Of a stretch of DNA of 64,000 nt, positions 43,376-51,375 are shown piece after piece; position 1 is the stretch's first letter, and each line of letters starts with the position of its first letter. The translations under genes were made by a program, and so were the position numbers. The stretch comes from Streptomyces sp. RPT161 (GTDB lineage Bacteria; Actinomycetota; Actinomycetes; Streptomycetales; Streptomycetaceae). Under the pieces are notes generated by a model that saw nothing but the letters and a program-made list of their open reading frames with translations, was not told where the DNA came from and did not search any database. The stretch lies in contig NZ_JAPZVN010000019.1 of NCBI RefSeq assembly GCF_027533845.1, forward strand, positions 1 to 64,000, read 5' to 3'.

Positions 43376-44502
43376 GCGCCCGCCGCCGCGAGCGTGTTGG
43401 TGCCGAGGGCGGCCCGCTCGGCGTCACGCTTTGCGACCTCCTCGCGGACGATCGGGATGACGTACCGGCCGAAGTCGATCGCGTCGTCGAGCAGGTGGTA
43501 TCCGCGGGCGGAGAGGATGTCGACGCCGAGGTCGTAGTAGTCCAGCAGTGCCTGCGCGACCGTCTCGGGGGTGCCGACCAGCGCGTTGGAGTTGCCCGCG
43601 CCGCCGGTCGCGGCGGCCGTCGGTGTCCACAGGGCACGGTCGTAGCGCTCCCCCGCCTCGGCGATCGCGATCAGCCGCTGTGAGCCGGTGTTCTCCGGGC
43701 TGCCCGGGACACGGCGGTGCGGCTGCGTACCGGCCTCCCTGCGGGCGCGGATGGCGTCCACCGTGCGGTGGGCCTTCTCCCATGCCAGTTCCTCGGTGGG
43801 GGCGATGATCGGGCGGAAAGCCACCTGGATGCGGGGCACGTCGGTGCGGCCCTCCGCCGCGGCGGCTGCCTTCACCGCCTCGATCTGCTCGGCGGTGCGG
43901 TGGAGGGGTTCGCCCCACAGGCAGTAGATGTCCGCCTCGGCGCCGCCCGCGGTGTATGCGGCCGGTGAGGAGCCGCCGAACGACACGTTGGGACGCGGCT
44001 GTTGGGCCGGGAAGACATCGCTGACGAAGTCGTGGAACTGGTAGTGCTCCCCTTCGTGGTCGAAGGGCTCGTGGGTGGTCCAGATCCTTTTGACGATCTC
44101 GATGTACTCCCGTGTCCGGGCGTAACGCTGGTCCTTGGTGAGCGTGTCGCCCTCGCGCCGCTGCTCGCGGTCGTTACCGCCGGTGATGAAGTGGACGGTG
44201 AGCCGGCCCTCGCTGATCTGGTCGAGGGTGGCGAAGGTCTTGGCCGCGAAGGTGGGGTACGAGACGTTGGGGCGGTGTGCCAGCAGGATCTGCAACCTGT
44301 CCAGACGGCTGGCGATGAACGCGGCGGCCGGCGCGGGGTCCGGGGAACCGGAGCCGTAGGCGAACAGGACACGGTCCCAGCCGTGCTCCTCGTGTGCCCG
44401 GGCCAGCTTGAGTGTGTACTCCTTGTCGAAGGCCGCGCCTGAGCGCTGGCTCGTCTCCGAACCGTCATGAGTGGCCGCGATACCGAGGAACTCCACGGGC
44501 AT
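43372..44502 (-). CDS. LLM class flavin-dependent monooxygenase (SsuD/CmoJ-like)
   Basis: A 376-residue member of the alkanesulfonate-monooxygenase-like LLM group. Seen are HGWDRVLFAYGSGSPDP, RPNVSYPTFAAKTFATLDQIS, GRLTVHFITGGNDREQRREG (FMN phosphate region) and a C-terminal YHLLDDAIDFG. It is the first gene of the operon. ATG 44502 follows GGAAAGG. The presence of two different LLM enzymes in one operon is the pattern of CmoO and CmoJ. Confidence 0.87.
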   Translation of the reverse strand: MPVEFLGIAATHDGSETSQRSGAAFDKEYTLKLARAHEEHGWDRVLFAYGSGSPDPAPAAAFIASRLDRLQILLAHRPNVSYPTFAAKTFATLDQISEGRLTVHFITGGNDREQRREGDTLTKDQRYARTREYIEIVKRIWTTHEPFDHEGEHYQFHDFVSDVFPAQQPRPNVSFGGSSPAAYTAGGAEADIYCLWGEPLHRTAEQIEAVKAAAAAEGRTDVPRIQVAFRPIIAPTEELAWEKAHRTVDAIRARREAGTQPHRRVPGSPENTGSQRLIAIAEAGERYDRALWTPTAAATGGAGNSNALVGTPETVAQALLDYYDLGVDILSARGYHLLDDAIDFGRYVIPIVREEVAKRDAERAALGTNTLAAAGA

Positions 44503-44853
44503 GGGAAGGCCTTTCCGGAAGAGGCGAACACACCGCGCCCATAAGGGAGTTACGGCTACGTGCGCGGCGTGGGACGTGAACGGAAGTGGTGCGGAAACGC
44601 GGTGGGAGCCGGACGACATGCGTGAGGACGCTTCAGGTCAGTGATTTCCGGCGGCGTGCACCCGGGCTCGTACCGTCCAGGCCGCACGGCCGTTGGCCTG
44701 CGCGGTGGCGTACGAGGGTAGGACTCGGCCCGCGACGGATCGCCGAACGGGTCGCCGAGGGGTTACCGAGGGAGGGAAGGGCCGGTCAGGAGGCCCGCTG
44801 CCGGATCAGTCGGTACACGCCGCGGACCACACCCGACCGAAGTCGATGTGGTC

Positions 44854-44866
44854 TCTGGTGACCAGA
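44854..44866. promoter_or_regulatory. 13-bp perfect palindrome, candidate operator
   Basis: TCTGGTGACCAGA lies in the middle of the divergent region between the flavin-monooxygenase operon and the second permease. It could bind a LysR- or GntR-type regulator encoded elsewhere. Confidence 0.4.
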
Positions 44867-44970
44867 CGCTGATGGGCATTCACGGGACCAATTGAGCAGT
44901 ACACCTCGGGTTCACGTCAACCGTTGCCCGTATGCCGGACCTGTGAGCCACGATGCGGACGCCCAGTGTC

Positions 44971-45001
44971 TTGACAGGGCTGCGCCGAGTGCCCTTACGA
45001 T
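44971..45001 (+). promoter_or_regulatory. promoter candidate for the second permease
   Basis: TTGACA at 44971-44976 and TACGAT at 44996-45001 are close to the vegetative consensus, with a 19-base spacer that is a little long. Confidence 0.4.
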
Positions 45002-45151
45002 CGGCGGCGGAGCGGCTCCGCCACCGTACGGCAGCCGCCTCCGGTCGCGTTGAGGGACGAGGCCAGCGTGATGACGCGGGCCCGGCACCCCGCATGGGAG
45101 TAGCCGGGCGAGCACTGGTGCCCGCGATCCCTCCCCCGGAGTGTCTTCCTG

Positions 45152-46138
45152 ATGGTCACGCCGTCCGATGTCACCACCACTCCCGCCGCCAGACGCGACG
45201 GACCCCCGCCAGCCGATGACGGCGCGCCGCGCATCGTGCCCCGGCGCCACTTCGGCCGTTGGCTGGCCGCGGGCGCCGCGCTGCTGGTCTTCGCGATGGT
45301 GCTCAACTCGCTCGCCCGCAACGGTGCCTTCCAGTGGGCCGTGGTGGGCGACTACTTCACCACCCGTGCCGTGTTCGACGGACTGCTGCTGACGCTGTGG
45401 TTGACGGGTGCGGTGATGCTGCTGGGGTTCGTACTCGGCACAGCGCTCGCCGTGATGCGACTGTCCGCCAACCCGGTGCTGCGCATGCTGAGTTGGACCC
45501 ATGTGTGGATCTTCCGGTCCACACCGCTGCTGGTCCAACTGTTGTTCTGGTTCAACATCGGCGCCCTCTACCCGACATTGGGCGTCGGCATCCCGTTCGG
45601 CCCGCAGTTCGTCACCGTCAGGACGGTCAACCTCCTCGGCCCCACTCTCACCGCCGTCATCGGACTGACCCTGCACGAGAGTGCGTTCGCGGCGGAGACG
45701 GTGCGCGGCGGGATCCTCTCGGTGGACTCCGGTCAGACCGAGGCCGCCCAGGCGCTCGGGCTGGGCAGATGGCGGGTGCTGCGCCGGATCGTGGCGCCAC
45801 AGGCGATGCGTTCGATCGTCCCCACCGCGGGCAACATGCTGATCGGCACGCTGAAGGGGACCAGCATCGTCAGCGTGCTCGCCGTGCACGACCTGCTGTA
45901 CTCGGTGCAGTTGGTGTACAACCGCACCTACCAGGTCATCCCGCTGCTGATGGTGGCCACCGTCTGGTACGTGGTGGTCACCACCGTCCTCGGCGTCGGC
46001 CAGTTCTACCTGGAGCGGCACTACGCCCGCGGCGCCACCCGAGAGCTGCCACCCACACCACTACAGCGGCTGCGTCGGCATGTGGCGGCGCTGCGCACCA
46101 GGCTGCGTGAGGCGGTCGCGGCTGGCGCTACCCGCTGA
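45152..46138 (+). CDS. polar amino acid ABC transporter, permease (second)
   Basis: A 328-residue HisM/GlnP-type permease closely parallel to the one at 40891: FDGLLLTLWLTGAVMLLGFVLGTALAV, HVWIFRSTPLLVQLLFWFNIGALYP, EAAQALGLGRWRVLRRIVAPQAMR. Two related permeases would form a heterodimer served by the single ATPase, as TcyL/TcyM do. ATG 45152 is the first start. Its 3' end overlaps the truncated hydrolase by 11 bp. Confidence 0.9.
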   Translation: MVTPSDVTTTPAARRDGPPPADDGAPRIVPRRHFGRWLAAGAALLVFAMVLNSLARNGAFQWAVVGDYFTTRAVFDGLLLTLWLTGAVMLLGFVLGTALAVMRLSANPVLRMLSWTHVWIFRSTPLLVQLLFWFNIGALYPTLGVGIPFGPQFVTVRTVNLLGPTLTAVIGLTLHESAFAAETVRGGILSVDSGQTEAAQALGLGRWRVLRRIVAPQAMRSIVPTAGNMLIGTLKGTSIVSVLAVHDLLYSVQLVYNRTYQVIPLLMVATVWYVVVTTVLGVGQFYLERHYARGATRELPPTPLQRLRRHVAALRTRLREAVAAGATR

Positions 46139-46330
46139 CCGCCTCGATGATCGCCGCCGCGAACCGGTCCGGATACTCGACGGGCGCGAAATGGCCGACG
46201 CCGTCGATAAGTCGCAACGTGACGTCGCTGAAGAAGTCAGCCAGCCGGTCCGACCAGTCCCGGGGAAAGAGCGGGTCGTGCTCGGGCCACAGCACGGTGG
46301 TCGGAACACTGGTTCGGTCCTGCCGGGCGG
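46128..46330 (-). pseudogene. 3' fragment of an alpha/beta hydrolase
   Basis: The last about 61 residues of an alpha/beta hydrolase are intact: VPTTVLWPEHDPLF (acid strand), RLIDGVGHFAPVEYPDRF (catalytic His), stop TAG at 46128-46130. Upstream of about 46330 the similarity ends at the point where, on the other strand, the TROVE fragment starts. No nucleophile elbow is left. Confidence 0.7.
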
Positions 46331-46352
46331 AACCGAGGCTGGTCGAGTTCGC

Positions 46353-46758
46353 ATGCGCAGAAATACGGTTCCGGTCTCGAAGGGCGGCTCGGTGCTGCGT
46401 CTGATCGAGAAGTTCGGGCAGATCGATGGCACGGACATCCCGTATGCGGTGAAGCAGCACTTCGCGGGGCATGACCGGGTGATGGATGATCGTGGCGGAC
46501 GAGCAGACCCGGCCTGGCTGGCTGCCGTCGAACGCGTGGGGGCACGGCGGGATGCGCGAGACGCAGATCGACGACCTGGTCCCGAAGACTGTGCCGGTGT
46601 ACATGTGGAACATGGCCGGGTACCGGCCGGGCGCGATGCCGTCCGGGAGCGGGAGTCGGCACGCGTTCGGCAGCCTGACCGATCAGGCGTTCTGGCTGAT
46701 TCCGCTGATGGATTCGAGGATGAGCGCCACGGCGTGGCCGTGGGAGGCCCGCGGTTGA
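46353..46758 (+). pseudogene. C-terminal vWA part of a TROVE (Ro60-type) protein, frameshifted
   Basis: Two consecutive frames together give the end of a TROVE-domain protein: first VSKGGSVLRLIEKFGQIDGTDIPYAV to about 46480, then IVADEQTRPGWLP, VPVYMWNMAGYRPGAMPSG and AFGSLTDQAFWLIPLM. The frame change coincides with GATGGATG (46481-46488), a 4-base tandem duplication; removing one copy restores a single frame. The N-terminal RNA-binding HEAT-like ring is missing entirely. TROVE proteins bind Y RNAs and misfolded small RNA. Confidence 0.7.
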
Positions 46759-46849
46759 TCTCGGCGGTGCGCCCCCGCTTGCTGCGGCAGGCCGGGCCCT
46801 GTCGTAGCGGCCCACGAGCACCACATCGGGTCATTTGCACAGTTGCCGT

Positions 46850-47041
46850 ATGGCTGCTGACGGCATCTATGCGGGCGCCGGGCCGTGGGCCCGCGTGCAG
46901 TTGCCGCGCGGCCAAGACCTACGGGTGATCGTGACCGGCCGCCGCCGGGTGAAAGACGGCTTGTGGTACGAGGTCGAGGTGTTCGTCCATGGCCGCATCG
47001 TTACGCCTGCCGCTGACAACCACGGCGTCAAGCCGCCGTGA
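46850..47041 (+). CDS. small hypothetical accessory protein
   Basis: A 63-residue protein with a beta-rich layout (PWARVQLPRGQDLRVIVTGRR, GLWYEVEVFVHGRIV) like short conserved proteins found near Streptomyces mobile elements. No ribosome binding site is obvious before ATG 46850, and its 3' end overlaps the gene on the other strand by 14 bp. Confidence 0.5.
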   Translation: MAADGIYAGAGPWARVQLPRGQDLRVIVTGRRRVKDGLWYEVEVFVHGRIVTPAADNHGVKPP

Positions 47042-47213
47042 CGTACTCGGTCTCCCGCCAGGCGGCCCCCCATTCCCGCTGCCAGGCGGCCAAGTCCAGC
47101 CGCTCGGCGCCGGACAGTACGCCCCGTGCCACGAGCGCACGAATCTTCGACTGCGCACGGGCCAGCCGGTCAGACGCACGCGGGCAGCGACACCGTTCGA
47201 GAGTCGGCGGCAT
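47028..47213 (-). CDS. small hypothetical helical protein
   Basis: A 61-residue protein: RLARAQSKIRALVARGVLSGAERLDLAAWQREWGAAWRE, mostly helical and charged. It starts at ATG 47213 (TTG 47219 is an alternative). Similar small proteins occur beside XRE regulators in Streptomyces accessory regions. Function is unknown. Confidence 0.5.
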   Translation of the reverse strand: MPPTLERCRCPRASDRLARAQSKIRALVARGVLSGAERLDLAAWQREWGAAWRETEYVTAA

Positions 47214-47365
47214 GCCCAAAGTCTAGGAGTGGCCACCGCCTAGACGTCGGCATTTCGCCATGACGAAAGCGCGTTGGCCCCCACCGAAGCGAGGGCCAAC
47301 GCGTCGTTCCCCCAGAGCCGACTGGGGGTACCGTTCTGGGTGTCGACGCCAGAACTGGAGCCAGC

Positions 47366-48565
47366 ATGCCACAGCCAGCTGACGAGCACACCGGCGCAAG
47401 GATCGCGCACGAGCGCAAGAATCGCGGGCTCACGCAACAGGGTCTAGCGATGCGCGCCAATGTCTCCCTGAGTCTCCTAGCGAAGGTGGAGGCGGGTGCC
47501 AAGCCAGCGTCGCCCAGCCTCATCGCGGCCTGCGAACGCGCGATGAAACTCCCCAGCGACGTGCTAACAGGAGCGGCGAGCCCCAACTCCCTTGAGGATG
47601 ACCATCTGCGGACACGGATCGAAGCGATCCGCAGCACACTCGATCTGTACGACCTGCCGCCCGAAGAAGAGGTCGGCCCGCGCCCTCTACGGCAACTGCG
47701 CGCAGCCGTACGCACCATCAACACGCTGGCGCAAGCCGCCAAGTACAGGCCCATGACCGAGCAGCTCCCCGGACTCCTGATCGAGCTTCACACCGCCGCT
47801 CACGTGTGGACGGGAGCCGACCAGATCGCCGCATGGGGCCTGCTCTCTGAGGCCTACAGGTGCGGGCACAGCGTCGGCATCGCCATGGGGATGACGGACC
47901 TGTCCACAGTGGCTCTCAACCGCATGGACTGGGCCGCCCAACGCGCCGGAGCCCGCGGGCCCGCGCTGCGGGCCGCGCGTGAGTACCTTCGCGTCACTGC
48001 CTACCTTCGGCGCAAGGACTACACTGCCTGCCAGCGCCTCAACGCCTCCGGCCAGTCGCTTCTGGCGGGAGCCGAAGCCGACGACCCGGGGGCGGACGCG
48101 GCTCGTGGTCAACTCCACCTTGGTGCGGCCGTCATCGCCGCGCGGGTGGGAGACGAGGGCGCCAGGGAAGGGCACTTGGAGGAGGCCGAGCGGTACGCGC
48201 AGCGCACTGGGGAGGTGTCGACGTTCTGGTTCGGGTTCGGGCCGACCAACGTGCGGGTTCACCGGGCGATGACGCTGGTCGAACTCGGTGAGTACGACAA
48301 AGCGGTGGACGCGGGCGCCCAACTGCGTTTTCCGACGGGCTGGTTGCCAACGCGCATTGGGCATCATTACTTCGACCTGGCGCGGGCCTACCACTGGATG
48401 AACCGGCCCGCCCAGGCCATGCGGCAGCTGGAGCGCGCTAAGCGGGTGGCACCGCAGCAAGCAAGGCGGCATCCGGAGGTGCGCAAGACCGTGCAGCTCA
48501 TGCTGGACGCGCCGGGTCGGACCCCGGCCGGCCTGCCGCAGTACGCCAAGTGGATTGGCCTGTAG
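47366..48565 (+). CDS. XRE family transcriptional regulator with C-terminal helical repeat domain
   Basis: A 399-residue regulator. The N-terminal HTH (residues 10-64) reads RIAHERKNRGLTQQGLAMRANVSLSLLAKVEAGAKPASPSLIAACERAM. The C-terminal 300 residues are helical and TPR-like (YKCxxLN-type motifs, GEYDKAVDAGAQL, YHWMNRPAQAMRQLERAKRV). Such proteins in Streptomyces pair with small downstream genes that they control. ATG 47366 follows GGAG by 6 bases. It is the main intact regulator of the scarred accessory segment. Confidence 0.85.
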   Translation: MPQPADEHTGARIAHERKNRGLTQQGLAMRANVSLSLLAKVEAGAKPASPSLIAACERAMKLPSDVLTGAASPNSLEDDHLRTRIEAIRSTLDLYDLPPEEEVGPRPLRQLRAAVRTINTLAQAAKYRPMTEQLPGLLIELHTAAHVWTGADQIAAWGLLSEAYRCGHSVGIAMGMTDLSTVALNRMDWAAQRAGARGPALRAAREYLRVTAYLRRKDYTACQRLNASGQSLLAGAEADDPGADAARGQLHLGAAVIAARVGDEGAREGHLEEAERYAQRTGEVSTFWFGFGPTNVRVHRAMTLVELGEYDKAVDAGAQLRFPTGWLPTRIGHHYFDLARAYHWMNRPAQAMRQLERAKRVAPQQARRHPEVRKTVQLMLDAPGRTPAGLPQYAKWIGL

Positions 48566-48581
48566 CACGGTTCCTGTAGCG

Positions 48582-48607
48582 GAAGTTGCACCAAACGATG
48601 CAAGTTC
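48582..48607. promoter_or_regulatory. inverted repeat, candidate XRE operator
   Basis: GAAGTTGCA (48582-48590) and TGCAAGTTC (48599-48607) form an imperfect inverted repeat with perfect TTGCA/TGCAA inner arms and an 8-base spacer. It lies between the XRE gene and the recombinase-like gene. A related TTGCAA palindrome CGTTGCAACG occurs at 50210-50219. Confidence 0.4.
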
Positions 48608-48671
48608 GGCTGGCGCCCAGGCGACACGATGTGAGGGCAATCACTCCCAAGTGCCGTCCATGGAGCCGACC

Positions 48672-49079
48672 ATGACTGGCAATCAGCCAACGCTGGCGTT
48701 CATCTATGACCGCTGCGCGACGAAAAACACAACAGAGCTGGAACGCCGCCTCACAGTGTGCGCTGACTACGTCAGCAGCCACGGCTGGGGATTCGGGGGG
48801 TGGTGGCGCGACGACGGCGACTACGCCTTGACGAACGACCACCGCCCAGCCTTCGACACGCTACTGCGGGCGATGCGGGCCACTGCAGACGGCCCCCGGC
48901 GAGTGTGCCTCATCCATGACTGGGATCGCCTCAGCCGAGACCAGGCAGCCCGCGGGGTGATGACGCGGCGCGTCCTCCTCGAGGGCGGATGGGTTGAGAC
49001 CTGCACTGGCGAGAAGTGCACCCCCGACGGGCGGTACACACAGGTCGGCCGACTGACGTCCGGGCCCATCACGGCATGA
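48672..49079 (+). CDS. serine-recombinase-like N-terminal domain protein, nucleophile lost
   Basis: A 135-residue protein with the fold pattern of a resolvase catalytic domain: FIYDRCATKNTTELERRLTVC at the start, then LLRAMRATADGPRRVCLIHDWDRLSRD (equivalent to the Exxx-DRLxRN/D active-site helix). Where active enzymes have YxRxS with the nucleophilic Ser, this one has Y-D-R-C-A. No DNA-binding domain follows. It is probably a regulator or remnant rather than an active recombinase. ATG 48672 follows GGAG. Confidence 0.65.
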   Translation: MTGNQPTLAFIYDRCATKNTTELERRLTVCADYVSSHGWGFGGWWRDDGDYALTNDHRPAFDTLLRAMRATADGPRRVCLIHDWDRLSRDQAARGVMTRRVLLEGGWVETCTGEKCTPDGRYTQVGRLTSGPITA

Positions 49080-49282
49080 GCACCGGCGTCCAGTGGACTC
49101 CCGGACGCTGCTGGCTGTGGTGCCGACAACCCGACGTCCTCGTCACCTGGATCGGCCCAGTGCAGGTATGGGGCATGCACGTCCCCATGTACGCCTGCAG
49201 CACGTGCCTGGACGAGCTGGAGGCCATGGCCTGGCGCCAGGTCATGCGCCAGGACTCGGCGCGCCAGCACCCCACCCCATGA
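49076..49282 (+). CDS. small zinc-finger-like hypothetical protein
   Basis: A 68-residue protein overlapping the preceding gene by four bases (ATGA), so translationally coupled. It has four Cys in two pairs (CWLWC and CSTC), separated by about 25 residues, a spacing compatible with a zinc ribbon. Function is unknown. Confidence 0.6.
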   Translation: MSTGVQWTPGRCWLWCRQPDVLVTWIGPVQVWGMHVPMYACSTCLDELEAMAWRQVMRQDSARQHPTP

Positions 49283-49367
49283 ACCCCCGCCCCAGCCGCT
49301 TCACTTTGGACGGTTGAACGGCCAGGGCGGGTTCACTCAATCCCGAAGGATCAGGAGGACCATACCC

Positions 49368-50030
49368 ATGAACGATGCCCGCGATCTGCTCACCCCCACG
49401 GAGTTTGCGGGGGTAGCCGCTACCGTGCTGCGAAACAACCGCGACATGGATCCGGTAGTCGCCGAGCGCATCACCGCGGAGGCCCTCAAGTTCTTGGCCG
49501 CCGCCGCCCATTCGCCCGGACAAGGGCTGCGGCCCAGCCGGATCGTCGACGAGGGATGGCACGCCCTCATCCTGCACACGAAGGTGTACGCCAATCTGTG
49601 CACCCAGCTCGGCGGGTTCATCCATCACGTGCCCGAGCCGCCGGACTCGACCCGCTACAACCCTGGAGCCCTGGAGCGCACTCAGGGTGCCATCAGCGAG
49701 GCCGGGTTCGAGCCGGGTCCGATGCTCTGGCTGGCGCCCGGCGACCCGTCCATCCTGGTAGCCGCGTCCTGCCAGCACTCGCCGGGCGGCCCTGGGGTCG
49801 TGCACCGAGAGCTGCGCTCCCAGCGGCGCGAACTGATCGGTTCTCCGGCGGCCACTCCCCCTTGGGCCGTAGCGTCGTTCACAGGACGGAGGAGAGCGGC
49901 ATGGGCGAGTGGACTGATCCGAAGCAGGCGGTGGTGCGGGGCGCCTACGGTGAGGTCCGGGAACAGCATGGCCACTACCGCACGTTCGGTCGCTGGCAGC
50001 GGCGCGAGCGGTGGTACGACGGCTTCGTGA
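49368..50030 (+). CDS. glycine-rich-domain-like protein, C-terminus probably frameshifted
   Basis: A 220-residue frame. Residues 1-140 belong to a Streptomyces family: LLTPTEFAGVAATVLRNNRDMDPVVAERITAEALKFL, then RIVDEGWHALILHTKVYA and FIHHVPEPPDSTRYNP (the GRDP-like WHAH motif). After CQHSPGG (about residue 145) the sequence becomes Arg/Ser-rich, and the frame runs 130 bases into the next gene. A frameshift near 49780 is likely; the native protein would end sooner. ATG 49368 follows AGGAGG by 9 bases. Confidence 0.65.
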   Translation: MNDARDLLTPTEFAGVAATVLRNNRDMDPVVAERITAEALKFLAAAAHSPGQGLRPSRIVDEGWHALILHTKVYANLCTQLGGFIHHVPEPPDSTRYNPGALERTQGAISEAGFEPGPMLWLAPGDPSILVAASCQHSPGGPGVVHRELRSQRRELIGSPAATPPWAVASFTGRRRAAWASGLIRSRRWCGAPTVRSGNSMATTARSVAGSGASGGTTAS

Positions 50031-50104
50031 TGGTAGCGGCGCCGAACGGCGAGGTGTTCACCGCCGCTTACGGGCGGTCGTCGGAGGAACCCGAGCAGGG
50101 TTGA
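49901..50104 (+). CDS. small hypothetical protein
   Basis: A 67-residue protein with good initiation (GGAGGAG 6 bases before ATG 49901). It is rich in aromatic and charged residues (YGEVREQHGHYRTFGRWQRRERWYDGF) and has a beta-rich look. It lies inside the extended reading frame of the previous gene, supporting that gene's frameshift. Function is unknown. Confidence 0.55.
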   Translation: MGEWTDPKQAVVRGAYGEVREQHGHYRTFGRWQRRERWYDGFVMVAAPNGEVFTAAYGRSSEEPEQG

Positions 50105-50269
50105 GGCGGCGAGGCGAACAGACTCCCCCGCCGCCCGCACCGAACCGCACCGTCCGTGCGCCGTACCCCCGTGCCGCATGGGCGGGGCTTGCCACATGGG
50201 CAAATTACGCGTTGCAACGTCTTGCACCCCTTCCCGTCGACCATGCACACGATGATGCGCGCGTAGCGA

Positions 50270-50510
50270 TCATGGGTCCTGGAGCGGTGCTTCGGGCGGG
50301 ACCCCTAGCTGGTCGGCGATCAAAAGCAGGTGATCCAGCAGCGGGGAAGTGAGGCCGCCTTCGATGCGATTGACGGTCTTACGGTCCAGGCCCGCACCGC
50401 TCGGCCAGGGTCTCCTGAGTCAGATTCCGGTGTAGCCGCGCGTCGCGGATCCGGCTGCCGATGGCCCGGCGGCGGTGGAGCACCCAGTCGGGCAGTGGAT
50501 CGGACGGCAC
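50270..50510 (-). pseudogene. XRE-type HTH gene disrupted by a one-base insertion
   Basis: Minus-strand translation gives PSDPLPDWVLHRRRAIGSR, IRDARLHRNLTQETLAER and, after a change of frame, LDRKTVNRIEGGLTSPLLDHLLLIADQLGV. This is a complete small XRE helix-turn-helix protein except for one extra base in the C-run at 50389-50393. Removing one base restores the frame from GTG 50510 to the TGA at 50272-50270. Confidence 0.65.
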
Positions 50511-50832
50511 CCGTCCACGCTGGTCACTTCAAGATCGAAAGTCAGTACCATGCACTTCGCGCGTGCTGACGAGCCGGTGAAGGGCGGTCTGCATCTGCGG
50601 GGTTGTTGCTGGACGGGCGGCGGAAGTCGAGTCAACCGCTGCGCCGCGGGGCATCCGCACCTCCCGACGTTGCCGGGGCCAACCTACAGCCAAACCCGGC
50701 GGAGCCCCGAAGATCGCGTGACCGCTGACGCGCTGTAGAGACGTCGGCCTGCGGCCGGGGCCCAGATACCGTCCGGCCGGGCCCCGTTTCGAGTCCTGAC
50801 GACGTGGCGGGTTCGCAGACTTCAAGCAGTCC
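50511..50832. other. intergenic, no gene found
   Basis: About 322 bases between the XRE pseudogene and the minus-strand gene ending at 50833. No supported gene or RNA. Confidence 0.35.
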
Positions 50833-51375
50833 CTAGAGCCAACTGACCCTCGCCTCGGTGAGCTTGTCCTCATTGTGTGGCGGTTGGCCGAGTTCTCCGG
50901 ACCACACACCGTTCAGCAGGCGATCGATCACTTCCAGGATCCGCGGTGCGGCCTCTCGAAGTCGTTCGGCATCGGTCGGGGCCACTTCCTCTTCGGCCAC
51001 TCCGGCATCCGCCAGCACACCCGGCAGGTCGGAGAGCCGCTGCCCGACCCACTTCAACGGGTCGGCGGACAGCTCCTTGACGAACACCCGCCGTCCGGGC
51101 TCCCAGCCGTCGAACCTCGGGTGATGGTGCGTCCTGTTCATGCTTCCGGTGGGTCCGTCCACGGACTCCAGCAGGTCAACTCTCCACAGTGGGCGATCGA
51201 TCGAGATCGGGCGTGCGGAGTAGATGGAACCCTTCAGCGCTCCTTCCTGGAGCATTCGCAGCTCAAGGCGCACGCCGTGCTCGGCGCCTTCCTGCCCTGC
51301 TTCGGGATCCGGATCGATGAAGTAGAGATCGCTCACCACGACGCCGATCCGCTCAAATCCAAAGGCGTACAACAC
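50833..51375 (-). CDS. hypothetical protein
   Basis: A 180-residue protein that I do not recognise. Composition and codon use fit a real gene. N-terminal strands YAFGFERIGVVVSDLYFIDPDPEAGQ and the central RTHHHPRFDGWEPGRRVF suggest a beta-rich fold, followed by a C-terminal helix (LREAAPRILEVIDRLLNG). The start GTG 51375 has only a weak GGGCGG upstream. No operon partner is seen. Confidence 0.6.
   Translation of the reverse strand: MLYAFGFERIGVVVSDLYFIDPDPEAGQEGAEHGVRLELRMLQEGALKGSIYSARPISIDRPLWRVDLLESVDGPTGSMNRTHHHPRFDGWEPGRRVFVKELSADPLKWVGQRLSDLPGVLADAGVAEEEVAPTDAERLREAAPRILEVIDRLLNGVWSGELGQPPHNEDKLTEARVSWL

Larger units (their letters stand above)
44503..45151. other. divergent intergenic region of the sulfur locus
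   Basis: About 649 bases, long for this genome. I find no gene with a ribosome binding site. It contains a perfect 13-bp palindrome, a plus-strand promoter candidate and a 7-bp hairpin GGCGGAG/CTCCGCC (45006-45022) just downstream of that promoter. I compared it with known SAM and cysteine leader types and did not recognise any. Confidence 0.5.

Noticed and set aside
44503-45151. SAM or cysteine-type riboswitch before the sulfur operon
   Set aside because: The expected conserved blocks of SAM-I or SAM-IV leaders are absent on both strands.
46061-46915. Long minus-strand frame across the hydrolase/TROVE scar
   Set aside because: It is Ser/Arg/Pro-rich noise; the real fragments lie in other frames.
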